DNA from: Labilibaculum manganireducens
Lineage (GTDB): Bacteria > Bacteroidota > Bacteroidia > Bacteroidales > Marinifilaceae
DNA: 64,000 nucleotides
NCBI RefSeq assembly: GCF_002843385.1
Contig: NZ_MVDE01000002.1
Span: 225,847 to 289,846 of the forward strand
Reading direction: 5' to 3'
Part shown: positions 18,877 to 27,800 of the stretch, piece after piece
Numbering within the stretch: position 1 is the stretch's first letter
How the letters are laid out: every line of letters starts with the position of its first letter
The notes under the pieces: generated by a model
The model's database searches: none
Told to the model about the DNA's origin: nothing
Seen by the model: only the letters and a program-made list of their open reading frames with translations
Made by a program: the position numbers and the translations under genes

Positions 18877-19398
18877 ATGAAGCGTTTAGTATTAATAATT
18901 GGATGTGTATGTATATTGATAGGGAATTTGTATTCTCAGCAACGTTACGGATTTGTTGACACAGAATATATTCTCGATAAAATGCCTGATTATAAGAATG
19001 CTCAGGAACAATTGGATCAGATTTCAAGCAATTGGCAAATAGAAATTGAGAAAATAGCTTCTGAAATTAAAGAATTGCAAGCGAAGTTTAGAGCTGATGA
19101 AGTGTTTTTGTCCTCAGAAATGAGAGAAAAAAGGGAAAAAGAGATTTTTGACAAGGAAATTTTAGCTCAAAAATTGCAGCAAAAGTATTTTGGAATAAAT
19201 GGAGATCTTTATAAAAAGCGTCAGGAATTAATAAAGCCAATTCAGGATGATATTTATGAAGCAATAAAAGAAATTGCAAAAGACGGAACTTATGGTATGA
19301 TTATTGATCGTGCTAACGGGCCAACAATTATATACAGTAATCAAAAGTTTGATTTAAGTGATAAGGTACTGTATAAGTTAGGTATTAGAACTAATTAA
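18877..19398 (+). CDS. OmpH/Skp family periplasmic chaperone (first copy)
   Basis: A 173-residue secreted protein with a signal peptide (residues 1-20), the start motif YGFVDTEYILDKMPDY, a long charged coiled coil (residues ~40-125) and a conserved end PIQDDIYEAIKEIAKDGTYG. This is the Skp/OmpH tentacle architecture, holding unfolded outer-membrane proteins in the periplasm. It is immediately after bamA and 30 bp before a second copy. Confidence 0.92.
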   Translation: MKRLVLIIGCVCILIGNLYSQQRYGFVDTEYILDKMPDYKNAQEQLDQISSNWQIEIEKIASEIKELQAKFRADEVFLSSEMREKREKEIFDKEILAQKLQQKYFGINGDLYKKRQELIKPIQDDIYEAIKEIAKDGTYGMIIDRANGPTIIYSNQKFDLSDKVLYKLGIRTN

Positions 19399-19428
19399 AA
19401 TTAAAATAAAAACTAACTGAGTGATATT

Positions 19429-19944
19429 ATGAGACATTTTTTAAAAGTAACTTTATTAGCCATTATCCTATCTGCAGGTTCAAGTACATTTGCGCAAACC
19501 TTAAAATTTGGCCATATCGACTCGAATAAATTACTGTCGATTATGCCTGAAAAAGAGCAGGCACAAAAACAAATTCAAGCTGCGGCAGCGGAGTATGATG
19601 CTCAAATTAAAGCAATGAGAGAAGAGTATCAAACTTTGGTAAATGCTTATGTAGAGAAAAGAGAAACTCTTTCGGAGGCTGTAAGAGCCAATAAAGAAAA
19701 AGAAATTCAGGATTTGCAAAATCGTATGCAGACATTTGATGGATTTGCTCAGCAAGAACTTCAAAAAAAGCAAAATGAATTGTTAAAGCCTATTTTCGAT
19801 AAAGCTTCAGCTGCAATAAAGGCTGTTGGTGCTGAGAATGGATTCATTTATGTTTTTGATATTAGTACTGGTGTTATCTTGTTCAACTCAAATAACAGTG
19901 TTGATATTATGCCATTGGTAAAAACAAAATTAGGAATACTGTAG
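19429..19944 (+). CDS. OmpH/Skp family periplasmic chaperone (second copy)
   Basis: A 171-residue paralogue of the preceding gene: signal peptide (to ~22), FGHIDSNKLLSIMPEKEQAQ, a coiled coil with an internal Ala-rich part, and LLKPIFDKASAAIKAVGAENG at the C-terminal end. The duplicate may form mixed trimers with the first, which is inference. It is closed by a terminator that overlaps the upstream of murI. Confidence 0.92.
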   Translation: MRHFLKVTLLAIILSAGSSTFAQTLKFGHIDSNKLLSIMPEKEQAQKQIQAAAAEYDAQIKAMREEYQTLVNAYVEKRETLSEAVRANKEKEIQDLQNRMQTFDGFAQQELQKKQNELLKPIFDKASAAIKAVGAENGFIYVFDISTGVILFNSNNSVDIMPLVKTKLGIL

Positions 19945-19964
19945 ATATTTTTCAGGATATTGTG

Positions 19965-20000
19965 AAAAGGTGGTATTTTTAATACCACCTTTTCTTATTT
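19965..20000 (+). terminator. Rho-independent terminator between skp and murI
   Basis: AAAAGGTGGTATT (19965-19977) pairs with AATACCACCTTTT (19981-19993), followed by a T-rich stretch. It ends 9 bp before the murI ATG, so murI needs either read-through or its own start. Confidence 0.8.
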
Positions 20001-20008
20001 TTACGAGA

Positions 20009-20836
20009 ATGATAAAAAATAGTCAGCCCATTGGTGTTTTCGATTCAGGATATGGAGGTTTAACCGTATTAAATGAACTGCTTAAGAGCTTACCTGAATA
20101 TGATTTTATTTATCTGGGAGATAATGCCAGAAGCCCTTATGGTACCCGCTCATATGATGTTGTATATGATTATACGCTCGAGGCGGTTGAGCAACTTTTT
20201 TCAATGGGCTGTGAGTTGGTAATACTTGCGTGTAATACAGCTTCGGCCAAAGCGCTTCGTACCATTCAGCAAAATGATTTACCAAAAATAAATTCCAACA
20301 GGAGGGTTCTTGGAGTTATTCGCCCTAGTGCTGAAGAGGTTTCCAAAATTACGAGGACCAAACATATTGGTGTAATGGGAACTGTAGGCACAATTCGTTC
20401 TAATTCGTATCCATTGGAGATAGCTAAATTATTCCCGGATGTTGTTGTTGTCCAGGAAGCTTGTCCAATGTGGGTTCCTTTGGTTGAAAATAATGAGATT
20501 AACACGGAAGGTGGAAGGTATTTCATTAAAAAGAACATTGATAGTTTATTGGCTAAAGACCCTCTTATCGATTCGATAATATTGGGTTGTACTCACTATC
20601 CTTTGATGCAGTCGGAGATTAAGAAAATGCTTCCTGATCACATTCAGTTGATTTCTCAGGGAGAGATCGTTGCCCGAAGTTTAAAAGATTACCTTTTTAG
20701 ACATCCCGAAATGGATGTTAGATGCAGTAAAAACTCAAATTGTGAGTTTTTTACTACAGAATTTGTAGATAGTTTTGAGGAAAAAGCCAGTCGATTTCTT
20801 AATATTACTTTAAAGGCCCGGCATATTAGCTATTAA
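20009..20836 (+). CDS. murI: Glutamate racemase
   Basis: Supplies D-glutamate for peptidoglycan. The 275-residue protein has GVFDSGYGGLTVL with the binding Asp, LACNTASA with the first catalytic Cys, and LGCTHYPLM with the second catalytic Cys. I start at the ATG at 20009: an upstream in-frame GTG at 19970 would put the start inside the terminator hairpin. It is at the end of the porG-uppS-bamA-skp-skp run. Confidence 0.95.
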   Translation: MIKNSQPIGVFDSGYGGLTVLNELLKSLPEYDFIYLGDNARSPYGTRSYDVVYDYTLEAVEQLFSMGCELVILACNTASAKALRTIQQNDLPKINSNRRVLGVIRPSAEEVSKITRTKHIGVMGTVGTIRSNSYPLEIAKLFPDVVVVQEACPMWVPLVENNEINTEGGRYFIKKNIDSLLAKDPLIDSIILGCTHYPLMQSEIKKMLPDHIQLISQGEIVARSLKDYLFRHPEMDVRCSKNSNCEFFTTEFVDSFEEKASRFLNITLKARHISY

Positions 20837-20860
20837 CTGTGGCAAGTGTAATAGTATAAA

Positions 20861-20903
20861 AAACAAAGTCTTTCAATATAAAATTGAAAGACTTTGTTTT
20901 TTT
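20861..20903. terminator. Bidirectional terminator between murI and the carbonic anhydrase gene
   Basis: A 17-bp perfect stem (20861-20877 with 20883-20899), a five-base loop, A-rich on one side and T-rich on the other, placed between converging genes. Confidence 0.88.
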
Positions 20904-20911
20904 AAGCTGAA

Positions 20912-21448
20912 TTACTTTTTGATGGTTTCTTCATCTTCTTTGTACCAGCTGGCATACATTGCATAACTATTTGCAATTCGATTGATTTCACCTTCTAATA
21001 ATTCCGGACTTAGTTCTTTTATTTTTTTTGCCGGAGATCCTGCATATACACTTCCTGATTCAACATGCGTACCTTTTGTAACAACTGATCCTGCTGCAAT
21101 AATCGCATTGCTTTCAATAATCGCATCATCAAGAACTACAGCAGCCATGCCTATAAGAACGTTATCTTTAATTGTGCAACCATGCACTACTGCATTGTGG
21201 GCAATAGATACATTATTTCCAATTGTGGTTGGTGATTTTTTATAGGTTGCATGAATAGTCGCATTATCCTGAACATTTACATTGTTCCCAAGACGAATAG
21301 AATGAACATCACCGCGTAAAACAGCACTGTACCAGATACTACAATCATTACCCATCTCCACATCACCAATTACGGCAGCGGTTTCTGCTAAAAAGCAATT
21401 ATCTCCGAATACCGGAGTTTTTCCATTTAATTCTCTAATAAATGCCAT
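20912..21448 (-). CDS. Gamma-type carbonic anhydrase-like hexapeptide protein
   Basis: A 178-residue left-handed beta-helix protein. Zinc-binding His candidates lie in VLRGDVHSIRLGNN, TIHATYKK, and SIAHNAVVHGC, the gamma-CA/YrdA pattern. Hexapeptide repeats such as VLIGMAAVVLDDAIIESNAII follow. Family members bind a metal; whether this one hydrates CO2 is unknown. It is monocistronic and read toward murI. Confidence 0.87.
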   Translation of the reverse strand: MAFIRELNGKTPVFGDNCFLAETAAVIGDVEMGNDCSIWYSAVLRGDVHSIRLGNNVNVQDNATIHATYKKSPTTIGNNVSIAHNAVVHGCTIKDNVLIGMAAVVLDDAIIESNAIIAAGSVVTKGTHVESGSVYAGSPAKKIKELSPELLEGEINRIANSYAMYASWYKEDEETIKK

Positions 21449-21894
21449 TCTTATTTAGTTTGATTATAAATACAAAGATAATTAAAAAAATATTCGAGAG
21501 ATTTTTTATAAATATGTTGTAAAAAAAGTTACGCAAACGTTAACGTGAATGAAATTGAAAATGAGAGCAATAGCATAGTGTTAATTTGAAAGCAAAATGT
21601 ATTGCATATTGGTAATTTGTTAGTTTTGAAGTCTATTTCAACTTAAATTTAAAAGGTTTACGATAAAAAAGGTTTGAAAATTTAAGTTTTTTTCACACTT
21701 TTGATGACGCAGATATAAATAGGGGTATTTTGAAATCTGCAATTTGAGAAGTTATTTTTTAGTGACTAAACTAAAGTTTCTTCTTGAAAACAATTCTAAA
21801 GGGTGCATTTTATTGCTTTCATCTCATTGTTATGGGATGAATGAATTTATATATAAATGTGTATTAATGTTAATTAACCACTAACTAAAGGTTT
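21449..21894 (+). promoter_or_regulatory. Long upstream region of the SusC locus, with a possible operator
   Basis: 446 bp without a gene. A perfect 10-bp palindrome ACGTTAACGT lies at 21537-21546, preceded by GCAA, which resembles LacI-type operators. A TAGTTTTG (21621-21628) fits the -7 consensus, with TTG 16 bp upstream. That would leave a leader of about 260 bases before susC. No riboswitch or open frame was recognised in it. Confidence 0.35.
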
Positions 21895-24800
21895 ATGAAA
21901 AAAAGTTTGTTTTCGATGTTAATCCTGTGTGTTATAGGATTACAGAGCGTTCTAGCTCAAAGTCGAGAAGTTTCAGGGGTGGTTACTTCAGCCGATGATG
22001 GGCTGTCTATCCCGGGAGTTTCCGTAATTGTTAAAGGTACAACCATCGGTACCACTACTGATTTCGATGGTAACTACTCCTTAAATGTTCCAGCTGATGG
22101 AAAGGTTTTGGTCTTTTCTTTTGTTGGAATGACTATGCAGGAGTTAGAGATCACCTCTTCTACAATCAATGTTGTAATGGAAACGGAATCTATTGGTGTG
22201 GATGAGGTTGTTGTTACTGCATTAGGAATTAAGAGATCAAAAAAAGCTCTTGGATATGCTGTTCAGGATGTGAAAGCGGAAGATCTTCAAAAGACAGGTA
22301 CTCCTGATTTAGCTAAAGCTCTTCAAGGAAAAGTAGCTGGTGTTGACATTAAGATGTCAAGTGGTATGCCAGGTGCTTCTTCTCAAATTGTTATTAGAGG
22401 TTCAAGGTCATTTTCAGGAAATAATACTCCATTATATGTGATTGACGGTATGCCAGTTGCTAGTACTGCAGCTTATAGTACAGGTAATAGTACTGCTGGA
22501 GCAGACGTTTCTAATAGAGCATTGGATATCAATCCTAATGACATTGAATCTATTAACGTGCTGAAAGGACAGGCAGCCGCGGCATTGTATGGCCTTAGAG
22601 CTTCGAATGGTGTAGTTATTATTACTACAAAATCAGGAAAAGGTGGAGCAATAGGAAAAGCTGTTGTTTCGATCAATCAAACGACTAGTTTTGATGTTGT
22701 TTCCCGTACGCCAGATTATCAAAAAAAATGGTCGCAAGGTTCTGCAGGTAAATATAGCCCCAGAACTTCAATGTCTTGGGGAGGTAAAATTTCAGAATTG
22801 CCTAATGATCCAACTTATGGAGGTAATGGGAATGGACATGAAGGAATGTACAGAGTACCTCAATTAGAAGATGCAGGATTAGATCCATGGGTAACGCCAC
22901 AAGTATATAATAACTGGGATGATTATTTTGAAACTGGTTTTACTTCAACTACAGGTATTAACGTGAGCCAGGCTACTGAAAAAGGAAATTTTTCGGTAGG
23001 TGTAGGATATACTGACCAAGAAGGTATTGCTTTGAATACAGGAATGCAACGTTGGAATGCTAAAGCTGCTGCAGAGAGTAAACTTAACGAAAACTTCACT
23101 GTTGGTTTTTCATCTAACTTTGCAAAAACAACTGTTGATAAATTATCTGCCGGAAATGATGCTTCTATAGCAGGTGCTCTTTCTGCTCCAGCGAGTTACA
23201 ATTTGAAAGGTATTCCTAATCATGCGCAGGGAGATCCATACAAGCAAATTTATTATCGCTCTCTTACTTTTGATAATCCTTATTGGGTTCAGAATAACAA
23301 TACATTTAATGAAGAAACAAATCGTTTCTATGGAAATGGGTTTGTCCAATATGCAAAGTCACTAGGTGACGGAATGGATTTAACGGTTAAGTATCAATTA
23401 GGTATGGATACATATACCACACATTATCAGGATATATTCGGATTTGGAAGTAAAGGAAAAACTGGTGAGATTAGTAATTATGGTGTTACGGATATGACTT
23501 ACAATTCACTGCTGACTGCAAATTTCGATTGGACTATTAATGACGATTTTAGATTGAATGTAATCGTTGGAAATGAGTTGAATCATAACAGAACAAAACA
23601 ATACGATCAGTATGGTCAAGAATTCAACTTTGGAGGTTGGAATCATGTTCAAAATGCAAATACAGTTACTGCAGGAGAGAAAAAATATAAAGACCGTACT
23701 GTTGGTGTTTTCTCAAGTGTTTCCTTGTCTTGGAAAGATATGATGTTCTTGAATGTAACAGGTCGTAATGATGTTACTTCATCTATGCCAAGAGGTAATC
23801 GTTCATTCTTTTATCCTTCAGTTTCCTTAGGATTTGTAGCCTCGGAATTGGATGTTGTTAAAAATATCGATTGGTTAACATTTGCAAAAATCAGAGGATC
23901 TTATGCAGAGGTTGGACAAGCTGGAACTTACAAGGAGAATTTCTATGAAAAGCCTGGATACAGTGGTGGATTTTGGTCAGGAGAACCAATAACATACCCA
24001 ATGGGAGGCGTAAGTTCTTATATTGCAAGTGATGTTTTGTACGATCCAAAGTTAAAGCCTCAGAATACCAAATCATATGAGTTAGGTATAAATCTAAAAT
24101 TTGCGAAGAACAGAATTGGTATTGATTATACCTATTCAAGACAGAATGTTGAAGATCAGATTTTCTCTGTTCCATTGGCAGGTTCAACCGGCGCAAGTAG
24201 TGTAATGATGAATGGTGGTCAAGTTCATACCAATGGTCATGAAGTAATGCTTTATTTGACACCTATCTCAACAAAGGATTTTACATGGGATATTAATGTT
24301 AACTATTCAAAAATCACAAATGTTGTTGATAAATTGGCACCGGGTGTTGAGAGTATTCAATTGGGGGGGTTTGTTACTCCACAAGTGAGAGCAGGAATTG
24401 CTGACACTTACCCTGTAATTTATGGTTCTCAGTATAAGAGAAATGAAAATGGTCAAATACTTGTTGATGAAAACCCTTCTTCTACTACTTATGGTATGCC
24501 AATGGCTGGTGAACCTGGAGTAATTGGTTCTGTCTCTCCTGATTTTATTGTTGGAGGTTCTACTACTTTCACTTACAAGAATTTCTCATTAGGGGCTACT
24601 TTTGAATGGAAAAATGGTGGTCAGATGTATTCAGGATCTAATGGTTTATTAGATTTATATGGAATGTCTAAGAGAACTGAAGATCGTGAATCTACTTTTA
24701 TTTACAATGGCTACAAAGCAGATGGCTCTAGAAATGATATAGTTCGTGGAGGAGCAAGTGATTCGGGAGCCTATCAAACACTATTTTCAGATGTTCTAAC

Positions 24801-25062
24801 AAATATTGACGAATACTATATTCATGGGAATTCTTTTGTTAAACTAAGAGAATTGTCATTTAAATATCGATTGCCTAAAGGCTTGATTCCTAACATAGAT
24901 GTGGCGGTTTCTACTTTTGCACGTAATATTTTACTTTGGACAGAGCTTGATAATTTTGATCCGGAATCTTCTCAAGGAAATAATAATATGTCGGGAGGTT
25001 TTGAACGATTTTCACTACCTCAAACAACTAGCTATGGATTTAGTATAGATGTTAAATTCTAA
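21895..25062 (+). CDS. SusC/RagA-family TonB-dependent outer-membrane transporter
   Basis: A 1055-residue TonB-linked transporter. A signal peptide (to ~22) is followed by a carboxypeptidase-regulatory-like domain (REVSGVVTSADDG, GTTTDFDGNYSL) and a plug domain (ELQKTGTPDLAKAL-like, IRGSRSFSGNNTPLYVIDG, GLRASNGVVIITTKSG). The long 22-stranded barrel ends in a terminal aromatic (SIDVKF). It imports large substrates with its SusD partner, encoded immediately downstream with no intervening bases. There are no glycosidases, peptidases or ECF sigma/anti-sigma genes nearby, so the substrate is unknown. Confidence 0.95.
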   Translation: MKKSLFSMLILCVIGLQSVLAQSREVSGVVTSADDGLSIPGVSVIVKGTTIGTTTDFDGNYSLNVPADGKVLVFSFVGMTMQELEITSSTINVVMETESIGVDEVVVTALGIKRSKKALGYAVQDVKAEDLQKTGTPDLAKALQGKVAGVDIKMSSGMPGASSQIVIRGSRSFSGNNTPLYVIDGMPVASTAAYSTGNSTAGADVSNRALDINPNDIESINVLKGQAAAALYGLRASNGVVIITTKSGKGGAIGKAVVSINQTTSFDVVSRTPDYQKKWSQGSAGKYSPRTSMSWGGKISELPNDPTYGGNGNGHEGMYRVPQLEDAGLDPWVTPQVYNNWDDYFETGFTSTTGINVSQATEKGNFSVGVGYTDQEGIALNTGMQRWNAKAAAESKLNENFTVGFSSNFAKTTVDKLSAGNDASIAGALSAPASYNLKGIPNHAQGDPYKQIYYRSLTFDNPYWVQNNNTFNEETNRFYGNGFVQYAKSLGDGMDLTVKYQLGMDTYTTHYQDIFGFGSKGKTGEISNYGVTDMTYNSLLTANFDWTINDDFRLNVIVGNELNHNRTKQYDQYGQEFNFGGWNHVQNANTVTAGEKKYKDRTVGVFSSVSLSWKDMMFLNVTGRNDVTSSMPRGNRSFFYPSVSLGFVASELDVVKNIDWLTFAKIRGSYAEVGQAGTYKENFYEKPGYSGGFWSGEPITYPMGGVSSYIASDVLYDPKLKPQNTKSYELGINLKFAKNRIGIDYTYSRQNVEDQIFSVPLAGSTGASSVMMNGGQVHTNGHEVMLYLTPISTKDFTWDINVNYSKITNVVDKLAPGVESIQLGGFVTPQVRAGIADTYPVIYGSQYKRNENGQILVDENPSSTTYGMPMAGEPGVIGSVSPDFIVGGSTTFTYKNFSLGATFEWKNGGQMYSGSNGLLDLYGMSKRTEDRESTFIYNGYKADGSRNDIVRGGASDSGAYQTLFSDVLTNIDEYYIHGNSFVKLRELSFKYRLPKGLIPNIDVAVSTFARNILLWTELDNFDPESSQGNNNMSGGFERFSLPQTTSYGFSIDVKF

Positions 25063-26532
25063 ATGAATAAAAGTATGAAAAAATATATTTACAGTATTGC
25101 AATTGCGGTTTGTGCAATTACAATGAGTTCTTGTTCTGAAGATTTGATGGATGATATCAACAAGAACGTAAATGATCCATCAGATGTAGCATCAAACTTG
25201 ATTATCTCTGATGTGATGACAAAATCGGCCTTTAGTGTTACAGGTTCAGATCTTGCATTATATGCATCATGTTATGTAGAGCATAATGTTGGTGTATATA
25301 GCCAGATGTATAATGCTGAAATTAGATCAGGAGAACCAACAAGTAGTACTACCTACAATAATTCGTGGAATTCAGTTTATCGAAATCTATTAAATCTTAA
25401 GGATATAATTACAAAATGTTCTGAAGGTGGGAAAGAAGAAGGTAATTATTATACCTTAGGTATCGCTCAAATTTTGGCAGCATATAACTTGGCAATTTTA
25501 ACTGATGTAATGGGTGATGTGCCTTGGACTGAAGCTCTTCAACCAGGTGTTGTTTTTACCCCAAACTTGGATACTCAGGAGAAAATATATACTGATATCT
25601 TTAAATTTTTGGACGATGCAATTGTAAATTTATCTAAGGAAACAGCTTTTTCTCTTTTAGGAAAGCAGGATTTTATTTACGGTGGTGAAGACGGAAGTAT
25701 AGAAAAATGGGTGAAATTTGCTTATGGGTTAAAGGCTCGTTATACTATGAGATTATCTTTAAGATCTCCAAATTACGCCGACGTGATTGATTTTGCAAAC
25801 AAGTCTTTCACAAGTCCTGCAGAACAAAGTCAATTTGTTTACAATGGTACTACATCTAAAAGTCCTTTTGAAATGTTCTTTTTAGACCGTAATTATTTTG
25901 GAGCTAGTACAAGCTTTCATAATAAATTGCTTTCCAGAAATGATCCACGTGAGGCAAAATTATTTAAAGCTTTTTCTGAGGATTTAGATCTTGTATTTGC
26001 GCCAAATGGTACGCCTGAGCAAGCTCAAGGTAAATATGGAATCTCTGCTATTAGTTCTTTAACTGCACCAACTTATTTATTGAGTTATCACGAAGTTGAA
26101 TTCCTAAAAGCTGAGGCATATGCCCGAAACAATGATTTGGTAAATGCTAAGATTGCATTGAAAAAAGCAATTGTTGCAGCTTGTGGAAAAACGAATATTG
26201 CTATTTCGGCTGCAGATGCTGAAGCTTACTATACAGATGAAGTTGAACCTGTATTGCTTGATCAAAGTTCAACATTGAAGGAAATTATGGTTCAAAAATA
26301 CATTTCATTCTTCGAAGAAGAGGCTCTTGAGGCTTATAACGATATCAGAAGATTGAATGCGATGGGAAATAATTTTATTAAATTGGATAACCCATTGAAT
26401 AGTTCTAAATTCCCATTGCGTTTCACTTACGGTGCAGAAGATGTTACTGCAAATGTGAATGTTCGTGAAGCTTATGGTGATGGATCGTATGTATATAGTG
26501 AAAATGTATGGTGGGCTGGAGGTTCACGATAG
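25063..26532 (+). CDS. SusD/RagB-type surface lipoprotein (SusD-like_2)
   Basis: A 489-residue lipoprotein: lipobox TMSSC with the modified Cys at C24. The ATG directly follows the SusC stop. It resembles the SusD-like_2 branch rather than classical SusD: AAYNLAILTDVMGDVPWTEA and IMVQKYISFFEEEALEAYNDIRR are characteristic. SusD lids cover the SusC pore and bind the substrate. An internal start at residue 5 would also give a full signal peptide. Confidence 0.92.
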   Translation: MNKSMKKYIYSIAIAVCAITMSSCSEDLMDDINKNVNDPSDVASNLIISDVMTKSAFSVTGSDLALYASCYVEHNVGVYSQMYNAEIRSGEPTSSTTYNNSWNSVYRNLLNLKDIITKCSEGGKEEGNYYTLGIAQILAAYNLAILTDVMGDVPWTEALQPGVVFTPNLDTQEKIYTDIFKFLDDAIVNLSKETAFSLLGKQDFIYGGEDGSIEKWVKFAYGLKARYTMRLSLRSPNYADVIDFANKSFTSPAEQSQFVYNGTTSKSPFEMFFLDRNYFGASTSFHNKLLSRNDPREAKLFKAFSEDLDLVFAPNGTPEQAQGKYGISAISSLTAPTYLLSYHEVEFLKAEAYARNNDLVNAKIALKKAIVAACGKTNIAISAADAEAYYTDEVEPVLLDQSSTLKEIMVQKYISFFEEEALEAYNDIRRLNAMGNNFIKLDNPLNSSKFPLRFTYGAEDVTANVNVREAYGDGSYVYSENVWWAGGSR

Positions 26533-26552
26533 TTTGATTTTTATATTAAAAA

Positions 26553-27407
26553 ATGAAAACAATGAAAATATTTAAAATACTAAGCCTAATCGTGGCACTG
26601 GGTTTCTTCTTTAGTGCTTGCGAAGACACAAATGAGAATTTGGTGGCTACTAGAGGAATCGCTGTAGTTCCAACGATTACTAGTCTTACACCGGAATCCC
26701 CTCTTTTTACAGATCTTACCGAAGCAAGTTTTATCACTTTTACAGCTAGCTTAGCTGAGGGAGATATGGCTGACGCTGCGGAAATTCAGGTTGTGTACGA
26801 AGGAAAAGTAGGTGTCGTGAAAGCAATAGAGTCATTTCCTATTGACACTAAAATTACTGCCCCTGAAATCCTAAGCAGTTTGGAAATTACTGAAGCTGAT
26901 GTAAAATTAGGAACTTCTTTCTTTCTTTACGTAATTACAACATCTGAAGGTATAAGTTCACGTTCTCAGGCTGCAGTGGAAATTAAAATGCCTTGTGAAT
27001 TTGACAGTGAATTATCATTTGGAAGTTATGCTGCTGTAAGTGGTGATTGGGGTGTTGATTCAAACGTTAAGATTCTTACAGATGAGAATGATCCTTATAC
27101 GTTATATGTATCAGGACTAGCTGAGGCTGATGCTTGTACAGGTAATGGAAATACTGTTACTGTTTATATCGATCCGGTGACATTCCAATTAACTGGTGAT
27201 ACAGAAAGAACTATTGTTGCTGCCGATTGTGGTGGATGGGGAGCTGGTTATGAAGATTATACCAATTATTCGTATACAGTATCTTCTGGTTTTTTCAATT
27301 CTTGTGATGGAACTTACAATATTGCTTTCAAGTTGGAATATCTTCCTGTAGGAGGAACAGAGTATACCTCTTGGGGTGATAATGGTTTTACATTTACAAG
27401 AAACTAA
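26553..27407 (+). CDS. Third lipoprotein of the SusC/SusD locus
   Basis: A 284-residue lipoprotein with lipobox FFSAC (C23), 20 bp after the susD-like gene. The N-terminal ~120 residues look like an Ig-type beta domain (VVPTITSLTPESPLF); the C-terminal half contains paired Cys (ADACTGNGN, AADCGGWG, FNSCDGT). Position and size suit a SusE-like surface glycan- or ligand-binding protein, which is inference. I recognise no specific family. Confidence 0.8.
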   Translation: MKTMKIFKILSLIVALGFFFSACEDTNENLVATRGIAVVPTITSLTPESPLFTDLTEASFITFTASLAEGDMADAAEIQVVYEGKVGVVKAIESFPIDTKITAPEILSSLEITEADVKLGTSFFLYVITTSEGISSRSQAAVEIKMPCEFDSELSFGSYAAVSGDWGVDSNVKILTDENDPYTLYVSGLAEADACTGNGNTVTVYIDPVTFQLTGDTERTIVAADCGGWGAGYEDYTNYSYTVSSGFFNSCDGTYNIAFKLEYLPVGGTEYTSWGDNGFTFTRN

Positions 27408-27439
27408 CTAAATGTAGAATTAGGAATAATGTTCATAAT

Positions 27440-27469
27440 GGTGTCTCATTAATTTGAGACACCTTTTTT
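27440..27469 (+). terminator. Rho-independent terminator of the SusC/SusD operon
   Basis: GGTGTCTCA (27440-27448) pairs with TGAGACACC (27455-27463), followed by six T. Confidence 0.85.
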
Positions 27470-27634
27470 CTTTAAATCACTTTTTGTTGCGATGACTTTT
27501 CGCAAAGATTATCAACTCTCCCAGTTCTCTTCAAAAATCACTATTCCTTCTCCTTTCCTTCCCCTTATTAAGACTTAATCAACTCTTAATCAAGCCAGTT
27601 TTTAACTGTGAGTGAGATGTAACTTTTTAGAATA

Positions 27635-27644
27635 CAAACGTTTG
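27635..27644. promoter_or_regulatory. Possible LacI-type operator upstream of korAB
   Basis: A perfect palindrome CAAACGTTTG, the core commonly bound by LacI-family regulators, 31 bp before the likely -33 element. No regulator gene is nearby. Apart from this, the promoter and the preceding terminator, nothing was seen in the 393-bp gap. Confidence 0.35.
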
Positions 27645-27674
27645 CAAAAAATCAATAATTTTATTTGTCTTTAC

Positions 27675-27704
27675 TTGTCTAAAAACTGGGAAACGCTACC
27701 TTTA
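27675..27704 (+). promoter_or_regulatory. Probable korAB promoter
   Basis: TTG (27675-27677), 19 bp, then TACCTTTA (27697-27704), seven of eight matches to TAnnTTTG. The leader would be about 90 bases. Confidence 0.45.
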
Positions 27705-27800
27705 CCATGCTATGTAACATGATTTTAGCACAGTGTTGTATAGAAATAAAAACAACGAACTAAACAAAGGAATTAATTTCAAGCTTAATTCAAAATAGTC

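Noticed and set aside
19970..20008. Longer N-terminus for glutamate racemase
   Set aside because: The upstream GTG falls inside a terminator stem, and the conserved protein starts at the ATG at 20009.
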